Of a stretch of DNA of 64,000 bases, positions 55,410-64,000 are shown one piece after another. Each line of letters begins with the position of its first letter. The stretch's first letter is position 1. This stretch comes from Timema cristinae (lineage: Eukaryota; Arthropoda; Insecta; Phasmatodea; Timematidae). The position numbers and the translations under genes were made by a program. Location: NCBI GenBank assembly GCA_039000515.1, contig JBCFYV010000016.1, positions 62,001-126,000 of the forward strand. The letters run 5' to 3'. The notes under the pieces were generated by a model, which saw only the letters and a program-made list of their open reading frames with translations, did not search any database and was not told the origin of the DNA.

Positions 55410-58400
55410 TCAAATGGCACTAAAAAGATTCGCCTGGCGTATAAAATGGAGTAAACAAATAACTCCTTCAACGGTGTCGCGTGGTAAAAAACGAAGTTCA
55501 CCTTTAAAATCAAGGGCCAGGCGAATAGGGACATACCTGCGACACTCCACCAAAATGTGGTGCACACTAAGGAGAACATCGCAAAATTCACACACTGGAA
55601 GTGGATCCCCTCTTAGTAAAAATCCGTGGGTTAGAAATGTATGCCCGACGCGGAGTCTCGTCACGATGACCTCCTCTCTCCTAGACTTTCGTATAGAAGA
55701 GGGCCATCGCGACACACCGTCCCTGATGGACCGCAGCTTGTTCTGAGCGACCCACTGCTCGTGCCAGGTGCGTAAGACTCCACGCCGAACATAACCCTTT
55801 AGATCTAAAAACATGACACCCAGACTCGCCTCCGGAGGCAGGCGTTCTGCCTCCTTGGCTACCTGGTCCGCCAGTTCATTTCCTGGAAGACCAGCGTGAC
55901 CAGGAATCCAGCAAAAGGCGAGCCGGGTGCTTAATGAATCAATTTTAAAAATTTGCTCATGTATCATCTGCACGAGGGGATTCCAGGAGTAGAGAGTGGA
56001 CAATGCCAACAGAGCACTCATGGAATCCGTGCAGATGATGACAGAACGGTGACTACTTCGGTAAACAAAACACAAAGATTTAAAAATGGCATATAATTCA
56101 GCCGTAAAAACACTGGTTTCTTTAGGAAAACCAAATTTAGAATTGGATCCTTCCACAACAAAAGCACATCCCACGGAGGGTCCTGATTTAGAGCCGTCAG
56201 TGTAGATGCGCTCAAATCCGTGAAAGCGAGTGGAGAGGAGCTCATTAAAGGTCCTCTCATATACAAGGTTTGGGGTGGTCGCTTTAGGGAACTTGGCAAG
56301 ATCAAAATGTCATTGAGGTAGGCGTATCTTCCAAGGAGAAACACGACCTGGGGATGTGGGGATAGCCTTTGGCAAAACTATCCCACACGTGTCGAAAACC
56401 GATAGCATCCTGATCCCAACCGGCCTTTTACTACGCCATTTGGTTTCATACAAGACACGGTTAGGGGGATGAAACACAGGACGATAGTCAACATGCTGCG
56501 CCATGCAATGAAGTTTCGACACGTAAGATGCCAGAAGATAGGACCGCCGGTAAGAAAGAAGGGGCTCACCGGCGTCGGCACAGATGCTGACGACTGGCTA
56601 CTGGTACGAAAGGCACCAGTAGCCAGTCGAATGCCAGCATGGTGGATACTATCTAGCATCTTTAACGCCGAGGGTCTAGCAGAGCCATAAACAAAGCTCC
56701 CGTAATCTAGTTTAGATCTGACCAGGGCCCTATACAGGCGCATCAAGGTTTCCCTATCAGCACCCCAGGACTGGCCGCTAACCACTTTGAGCAAATTCAA
56801 TGCCTTGATACACCTAGCTTTCAGGTCTTTGATGTGGGGGATCCAAGTTAGTTTAAAATCAAATAAAAGTTCCAGAAACCTAACGCTCTCCGAGACTGGT
56901 AAAACAACATGGTTCATTAAAATATTGGGGACTTGCTGTATTCCGCGTAATCTGTGGAAGTGGACTACCGTCGTCTTGGCCGCTGAGAGGGTAAAGCCAC
57001 TATGCGATGCCCATATACACAGATTGTTGACAGCTAATTGTATCTGACGTTCAGCTCTGTGGAGACTCGATGAACTGCAATAAATTGCGTAGTCATCCAC
57101 AAAAAGACATGAACGGACAGGTACGCGCACGTTGTCCACGATGCTATATATCGCGATAGCGAATAACGTAGTGCTTAAAATACTACCCTGAGGCACCCCA
57201 TTTTCTTGAATAAAATCATCGGATAAGGTGTTGTTTAATCTTACCCGGAAGTGTCTATCCGACATAAAATTAGATATAAAAGAAGGAAGGTTTCCTCGAA
57301 ACCCCCAATTAAAAAGTGTTTTCAAAATGCCGTACCGCCAGGTGGTGTCGTACGCTTTCTCCAGATCGAAGAAGACAGCCAAGAGGTGCTGTTTATGGAG
57401 GAAAGCGTCACGAGCTGCTGTCTCAAGGCGATCCACCGTGGATCGGTTACGGCGAAAGCCACATTGCATATTGGATAGTAGATTGCGGGATTCTAGATAC
57501 CATATAAATCTTTTATTGATCATTTTCTCTAATTTTTTGCATACACAACTAGTTAAGGCTATCGGTCTATAACTAGTTGGCTCTAATTTATCCTTGCCAC
57601 TTTTATATATTGGGATAACAGTTGCTTGCCTCCAAAGTGTTGGGAATTGACGAGATTCCCAAACACAATTGTAGAGGTCTAAGAGGAACGCCCGTCCAGC
57701 AGGGGACAGTTGGCGCAACATTTCGTAATGGATATCATGCGGGCCAGAAGTTGTATTGCCCGCCTGGGACAGGGCATAGGTAAGTTCCTCTTTACTAAAG
57801 GGGGAGTTATAATCATCCCCCCGACATTGGTCAAAATCAATAGTAAGGCGCTCGATGCTGCGCTTATGCACCGCAAACTCGTTAGAGTAGCTCGCAGTGC
57901 TAGAAATAGCGGCGAACATCGAGCCCAATACATTGGCGACCTCCACAGGGTAGGAGACAAGCGAACCGTTAGACATGAGGGCAGGTATACTATTAATGGA
58001 ATTTTTGTTACCACTTAATTTACGTATATTGTCCCAAACCTTAGTTGTGGGAGTGGTAATTGTAAGGGTAGAAATAAACTGTCTCCAAGAATCTCTTCTG
58101 CTTTCTCGAATAACACGGCGAGCTCGAGCACGTAGAATCCGGAATGTTTCCAGATTCTCCAAAGTTGGACGTCGATGAAAGAGGCGAAGGGCCCTTCGAC
58201 GATCAGAAACAGCCAACCGACACTTCTCGTTCCACCAGGGAACAGGACGGTGGCGCGGATTTGGCTAGGATTTAGGGATAGAAGCACTCGCCGCCGCGAT
58301 GACCGTCGAAGTAAAATGCCCAGCCTTAATATCGACGTCAGGATGTTGGGATTCACCAAATACGGCGAGCTCGCGGAATCGATCCCAGTCAGCACGTTTT

Positions 58401-59089
58401 AGCACCCATTGGGGTATCCGCGCTGTACTGGAAGGATCTTCAAGTGGTGAGAGCAGAATGGGATAATGATCACTAACACATAGGTCCGAGTGGACCTCCC
58501 AAAGGAAGTGGGCAGCGATCCCGGGACTACATAAGGTTAGGTCGATGGCAGAGGATACACCATTAAAGGTAGAGAAGTGTGTCTGGGTCCCGGTGTTCAT
58601 TAACACCAGGTTTCCCGAGACAAGAATATCCTCTACCATCCTCCCACGTGCGTCAGTAATATTGGACCCCCACACCATGTTATGCGCATTAAAGTCCCCC
58701 AAGATTATATAGGGGGTGGGAAGTTGTATAAAGAGGGCCTCTAGGGTCCTCTTAGGAACACGCTCTCCCGGTGGGAGGTAGATGCAACATATTGTTACCT
58801 CCCTCCAAATGGAGGGAGACTCTGACAGCAATCACTTGGAGATCAGAAACGATATTAATATTCTTATGATATATATTGCTTCGTGCGAATATAGCCACAC
58901 CTCCGCTAGCCCGATCAAAGAAAGGCTTGTCGGTACGATACACATCGTACCCACGAAGCATCGGGTTGTCATTGGGCTGAAGTGGGTCTCCTGCAAACAC
59001 AAGATGGAAGGATGCGGGAAAGAAATTTGTTGTTTAATTTCCTCTACACGAGCATAGAAACCCCTACAATTCCATTGTAGTAGCGACAT
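55410..59089 (-). pseudogene. LINE D2 ORF2 (endonuclease, RT, RNase H), frameshifted
   Basis: Endonuclease from 59089, broken into at least three frames (LLQWNCRGFYARVEE, YDVYRTDKPFFDRA, ILGDFNAHNMVWGS). The 612-codon frame 58216-56378 holds the linker and complete RT palm: FFDLEKAYDTTW, NGVPQGSILSTTL and CLFVDDYAIYC. RNase H and the C-terminus are in the frame 56174-55410: VIICTDSMSALLAL, FCWIPGHAGLPGNELADQV, and a CEFCDVLLSVHHILVEC finger. RT and RNase H catalytic residues are kept, although the frames are disconnected near 58230 and 56350. Confidence 0.88.
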
Positions 59090-59095
59090 ACTTTA

Positions 59096-60601
59096 TTAGT
59101 ATAAGATATAATTATCCTCGCAATCCATGACACTATCTCTTAAAAATAAAAATTGGTTGAGGGCCTTTTTAGTTCCTCTTGCCTTTCCCAGTCTCTCCTG
59201 TACCTCCCGCTTCAGGAGAGGCTTCGGTTTATTTTGTAGAGACTGAGTAGTCGGATCCTTAAGCGAAGGCTTTGTTAAGGCCTTCGAATCTTTTTTAATA
59301 CAATTTCTTTCGGCGGTCTCTCGCTGGTTCTTCTTCAAGGCACCAGTGGGACTCGCCTTTGCGGCCTCACCTGTTTCATCACTCATCCCGGCCTCTGGAG
59401 GCCCAGAGGCGAGGGTGAGCGACCCAGCAGTGGCCGCACGTAATTTATTTCCCCGAGGAGGGCTCGGGGTGTTCCCAGAGGGGTCTCTTCGGGGGTACAG
59501 GTGGTGGAGGCGACTTTTGTGAGGGTGTCGCCACTTGTATTATTTTTTGCATCACCACAGTTGATGCTGGTTGTTTTTTTTGTCTCGAATAGAGACGAGT
59601 GGCACAGGTCTTGTAGGAGTCTTTGCAATATTAACTGCGCAGTGGAAGTTAGGGCAATTTATATTTTGTGTGACAATTTGGCTGTAGGAACTTTGAAATA
59701 CCGGAGCTTGCAGTGCAGTATACTCTTTGCGAGCCTGGGCATAAGGGATCTTCTTTTCTGTTTGGATCTCCATGACTTTTTTCTCTACTTTCCAATTCGG
59801 ACAGGACCGAGACCAGGCAGAATGAGGACCCTTGCAATTAATGCAGAATTTAGGTGACTCGCATGGTTGTTCGTGAGCCTCCTGTCCAAAATCTGCACAG
59901 GTTGGCTTACCACGGCATCGCAGCTTCGTATGCCCAAACTCCTGGCACCGAAAACAACGCCGAGGGTTGGGGACATACGGCCGGACCCTGAGCACGTGGA
60001 AGCCAGCTCGGACCTCCTTTGGTAAGGAAGGAGTGGCAAATGTAAGAATATAACTGTCGGTGTTCTTCACTACTGCGTTCCTTTTGATGGTGATCCTATA
60101 TACTTCGGTGACATGTTGAGGGGAAAGTTCCTCACAGATGTCCTCAACGCTTACGCTGTCGAGGTCATAGCTAGTGACCACTCCCTTGTAAACATTGAGG
60201 AACCTGTGTGGCTCCACCTTCACTTTTAAATGATTCGAGGGTCTCAACGGTATGGTAGTTATTGCCATTATTTTCGCTGTCTGAAGGTCCTTTTCAGTCT
60301 GGATCATAATCTTGCTATCGCGCAGTTTTATAATTGAAACCCCAGACTCGGCAGCTCCACTAATCACTCTTTCGAGGACAAATGGGCTGACACGCCTGAG
60401 GTTCTCATTATCTTCTATTCGAGACATTCCCAGGAAGCGGGGCTGGGGCCTCACCACTTCCTGGATTTTTTCAATTAAAGGGCTGGACGGCCTTACCCGT
60501 TTCCGCCTCTTATCTATATTACGACCCTGCGAGGGGCCGGGCAGTGAGTTGCCAGCAGTGTTTGGCAGTACGGTGCCAGCGGCGACAATGTTGTCGGCCA
60601 T
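59096..60601 (-). pseudogene. LINE D2 ORF1, frameshifted, proline repeat reduced
   Basis: Starts MADNIVAAGTVLPNTAG at 60601. The three knuckles are present (CFRCQEFGHTKLRC; the second has Cys changed to Phe, CADFGQEAHEQPC). The frame shifts at about 59560. The RGTPPSPP array of the other copies has almost vanished here. The C-terminal tail is in a further frame to 59096. Confidence 0.85.
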
Positions 60602-61219
60602 GCCATGATTGGGGACTACCTACACAATACTCGGATCGTAGACCCAGGGTGACCCAAGTTGGTACTACCACATATGGCCCTGTTAACTGTCCCGACGAGA
60701 GGCCCTATACGACGCTAGACATGACAACCTTCGCATAGAGCATCGCCGAGAGAGAGGTCATCGCAGCAAGTGGGTGTAGGAAAGTGCCAATTTTCGTCCG
60801 GGCCCTCATGAACGCAACCGATCTTTTCCCAAAGTAGGGTACCCGGTTATTGTCATCCCTAAGGCCCTTCTACTAAGGTATTGCAACCGGCGCACTTTCA
60901 TTCGGGAGCTCAAGGCAGTGGTATCCAATAATAAGAGAAGAGCCGGGTTAGTAGCCAAGGTCGTCAACGGAAAGTCCAAAGGCCTCCGTGCAGGATGAAC
61001 GGCAGGGGGAAGGGAAAAAAGAAGTAGAGATAAAGCGAAGGAGGAATAGTTAAAAAATGGGTGAAAGTGAAGAAAGAAAAAAATGATGTGAAAGGAAAGA
61101 TGTAGGATAGGGTTGGCCTACACGAGGTACATCCTGCATAGATGCCTCCCCTTTTAGTCGCCTCTTACGACAAGCAGGGGTTACTGCGGGACTATTCTAA
61201 GCCCCGTCCCGCAGTGGGA
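60602..61219 (-). promoter_or_regulatory. LINE D2 5' UTR with terminal hairpin
   Basis: Homologous to the other 5' UTRs, with the hairpin arms conserved (CTGCGGGAC and GTCCCGCAG) although the surrounding bases differ. Confidence 0.55.
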
Positions 61220-61897
61220 GTGTCATATATTGTATTTAGATAAAACACTTTCTAATCAACTAACTTTTTTTTATAAATAAGTAAATATGTATCACACTAT
61301 GAACAAGTTATGTTTACATAGATAATCAAGACTTATCCAGAAAAAAAAATGTGTTTTAACATATTTTACTTAAAAAAAAACATTTATCTAGTATTCTTAT
61401 GCTTTTACACATTTTGTGTAAAAAAGTTTCTATTTTTTCTCACTTGGTTTTCTTATAACAATGCCATTTCAGGAGGAACATTCCCGATTTGGCTTGGGAA
61501 AAATTCTATAAATAAATTTGTATTTTGATACAAGCCTATATAAACAGTTTAGCTATGTAAAAATGTGCAAATAGATTAAAAATGTTTATACATCTTGTGC
61601 AGAATGTCGAGAGGGAAAATTTAAAAGTGTTTGAGGAGGATCGGTTCACCGGTGTGCCGCCTATAAACAGTTCTACTTTTGGGGATGAAGGAACTTAAAA
61701 GTCAGCGATTTTAATGTATGGAAAAATCCTGATAAAAATTAGGAACATTTTTTTAGAAAAGGCGAAAATCGGACAAGAACTTTAGGAGATATTAAAGGTT
61801 AAAGATGGAGTCATGGGAGGTCACCTCTACCTTCCGGGTGATTTTCCTAAGAAAAGTAAGTAGTAGGAGGTAAGGGTACTTCTGAAGCAAAATTGTT
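61220..61897. other. Unassigned AT-rich flank
   Basis: Immediately 5' of LINE D2. No continuation of the gypsy element and no recognised gene or repeat. Confidence 0.4.
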
Positions 61898-61908
61898 TAA
61901 GAAGAATA

Positions 61909-62087
61909 TTATTATTATTATTAGCACCGCGTCTTACTACCCGTTCGGGTTATACGCACTTACGCTAATGTGTAATGGTAGGGTGATTGTGAGATGAAAT
62001 GAAGGACCTACAGTTTAACGTGGAATCCGAACCACGGTGGAGACCTGGCATTCCTCACATTCACAAGATGTCTTGTCAGAGTGAAGG
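61909..62087 (-). repeat. SINE family 1, 5'-truncated
   Basis: Tail and central domain only; the tRNA-like head is missing. The 11-bp duplication TAAGAAGAATA occurs at 61898-61908 and 62088-62098. Confidence 0.88.
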
Positions 62088-62199
62088 TAAGAAGAATAAC
62101 TTTAACAAATTAGAAGATAAACCATTCAATATAAGTATATAAATGATCGGTATTGAAAGAGGAATAAGAATTCAGTGGTGTACATAGACAAAAATTAAA

Positions 62200-63058
62200 A
62201 AAGGGGCAAAACTTTTTAAATTGTCTAGTTGGTGTCTGGGGTAGTATAGAGTGGTAAAGTGGGTCGAGAGTAGACCAGAAGATAAATTCCATTGGCGTAA
62301 ACAAATTAAAATTAAATCAGAGTCCAATAAATAAATCGCCATAGTTACGATTCTGAAGAAGATATATATAAATGTTTTAATCCTGACATTGTTTAGGTCC
62401 ATGACAATGTTCCTCGGTCAAGCAATGAAATATAATAGTCAAAATAGCATACACGCACATCACAATATATAGTGGGTTTCGTCGCAATAGAATCAAGGTG
62501 GTAGAACTGAACACACTCTCGATGACGTCAATGCGGCTTTTTGGATATCATGTAGACTCTTTTGACAAGGCTCCATCAGACTTCCAACCGTTTCTTCAAT
62601 CGCCTGATGTTTTTAAAGTAGTTTATCTTTATACCATCAGAGGGCAGGTGAATAGTCTTTCTCTATTTGTGTCCAATATTGGCTGGACCATTACATCTTA
62701 GTAGACCATGACGGGGTGGTCTACATCTTGTTGGAACATCGTAGCTCTCTCGATCCACTCATCAATTTAGGATGATAGGTGTAGGCCAGTCTTGGTGGTT
62801 GCTAGTTTCAGAAGATTCAATCGGTAAGTACACAAACAGTTTTATTATGTTGAAATTGATTATGTACATAGAATAATAGTTTAGAATTGTTTTATTATGT
62901 CTTATCAACCTACGTGAACTACAATAGAGAATAGTAATACTGTAGGGATTCTATTTGTGTCGGTATAATTGGAATGGGTAGTATGAATTACAGAGAGTTA
63001 CGCGTAAATATCAGCATGGGGTGGGTCCTATTGTAACATACTGCAATGTAATGTTACA
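62200..63058 (+). repeat. LTR-like sequence 4, 3' part (left border unknown)
   Basis: The right end resembles LTR-like insertion 3: GGGTAGTATG, GGGGTGGG and a terminal hairpin with perfect 8-bp arms TGTAACAT (63032-63039) and ATGTTACA (63051-63058). A donor, CGG|GTAAGTAC, lies at 62824. A TGACGTCA-like site is at about 62523, and a purine-rich AAAAAAGGGGC at about 62193. No paired target duplication was found, so the extent is uncertain. Confidence 0.4.
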
Positions 63059-63408
63059 GTAATAGATTTAGTGTTTAATCAAGTTATAGAATTAGTGGTA
63101 AAAATAATCATAATATTTGTATGTCCCAATTCTTGGCGCAGCTATTTTAAGTAATTATGTATTTTGGTAATGTTATGTAACAAAGATTTTTTTCCCCTCA
63201 CAATCAGATTATGTGTTCTAACCCAAGCACATTTACCTGTACTTGTAAGCCAAGACAGCTTCAAATATATTTAAACTTACTTTTCTTGTCTCACAAAGGT
63301 TGGCACAAGATATTAGTTCATTATTTAATTTATGTGTTTTTAAAATTCTACATAGGCCTATAATGCACATTTAAAGTTGGCTTAACCATTTTAGTGACAC
63401 AAGCCTAC

Positions 63409-63540
63409 TATCGCTAAGAGTGCCACGAGCCGATCTGATCGGCTCCGCCTAATATCGCTAAAAGTGCCACGAGCCGATCTGATCGGCTCGGCCTATCATC
63501 GCTAAAAGTGCCACGAGCCAATCTGATCGACTCCGCCTAC
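63409..63540. repeat. 44-bp tandem repeat, three units, each with a palindrome
   Basis: Units at 63409-63452, 63453-63496 and 63497-63540. The first two contain the perfect palindrome GAGCCGATCTGATCGGCTC. The third has changes in both arms that are not compensatory. A weaker partial unit seems to precede at about 63389-63408. Confidence 0.88.
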
Positions 63541-64000
63541 TACTGGGCATTCCATGAGAATGTGAGCCCTAATACATATTTCTTAAGGTGGAAAAAACAA
63601 ACTAATTTCAATATATTTTATAATTTAAAACCCCAAAGTTACCACTGCCTGAAAAAAACTGATATTTATCTTTTAACCATGTACTTGAAGTTTGTGTTTG
63701 CACTCGCCTGCTTGAAACATAGTTTTATACTCTAGGCTGGCAACACTGCAGAAGCATATTTGTTTACATTTGGGAAAAGATTATGTGTTGAGCTGATGCC
63801 CTTATATTTGTACTAAAAGTTCCACATATAATTATTTTGATTGAGTAAGCATTTTGATCATTATCTAAAAATGAGAAAAGATTGATTGAGATGTCCCACC
63901 CGTGACAAAAAAAACATATCAAAGTTAGTCTATAGTGAAATTAGTTTGGAGGTTAGGTTTGTAACTTTGTAAAAGTGAACAATTTCTTATGTTAAACACA
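63541..64000. other. Window end, unassigned
   Basis: AT-rich with no recognised feature. Confidence 0.4.

Larger units (their letters stand above)
54941..61219 (-). mobile_element. I-like LINE, copy D2, full length
   Basis: About 6.3 kb with tail at 54941-54954, 3' UTR, ORF2, ORF1 and the 5' UTR ending in the conserved hairpin at about 61184-61214. It differs more from A, B and C than they do from each other, particularly in ORF1 codons 60-120. Both ORFs are frameshifted. No clear target duplication. Confidence 0.9.

Noticed and set aside
63409..63540. CRISPR array from 44-bp palindromic units
   Set aside because: The units are contiguous with no spacers, and the setting is eukaryotic.

Overview
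The window is eukaryotic DNA. It has GT-AG introns, tRNA-derived SINEs, TAA-tailed LINEs and several superfamilies of cut-and-paste transposon, and it looks like an arthropod genome, although no gene fixes the species. I recognise no ordinary host gene. Nearly every coding stretch belongs to a mobile element or its decayed remains, so this is a dense nest of insertions. The main result is the order of nesting, which can be read from target-site duplications (TSDs).

Layout. 1-6055: two minus-strand I-like LINEs (A and B) joined head to tail. 6056-15243: a decayed minus-strand gene of unknown family, split by a Ty1/copia retrotransposon (6779-13958, TSD GTAAC). The copia element was itself hit twice by what look like solo LTRs (7039-8555, TSD ACAG; 9947-11391, TSD CAGT). 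15864-20775: a PIF/Harbinger element (TSD TAA) with an intron-bearing transposase and a convergent MADF gene, carrying two SINEs. 21301-21727: a hAT-like MITE. About 21900-31130: a dismembered pseudogene combining a Mutator-like transposase domain and a YqaJ exonuclease. It is interrupted by a hAT element (22433-25929, TSD TATAC) and by a second Harbinger (26324-29173, TSD TAA) whose two genes lie inside each other's introns on opposite strands. 33585-37640: a broken multi-exon HARBI1-like gene with another LTR-like insertion (34170-35810) in its intron. 38196-44436: a complete-length but frameshifted LINE (C). 45010-50815: two hAT transposase genes, with a second SINE family between them. 51340-54182: the front part of a Ty3/gypsy element. 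54183-61219: LINE D1 (3' fragment) and LINE D2 (full length), again head to tail. 61909-64000: a truncated SINE, a fourth LTR-like end and a palindromic 44-bp tandem repeat.

How the parts relate. The LINEs end in TAA-type repeats and the SINEs carry the same kind of tail, so the LINE machinery probably moves the SINEs. The Harbinger elements each encode the usual pair of transposase and MADF DNA-binding partner. The four LTR-like sequences have unrelated bodies but the same 3' design: a strong hairpin at or next to the terminal TACA, with a consensus 5' splice donor 58-234 bp upstream. I consider that, the interlocked Harbinger-2 genes, and the SINE family that shares a 3' domain but not a tRNA head to be the most unusual observations.

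Limits: all family assignments come from reading motifs. No alignment, search or folding program was run.
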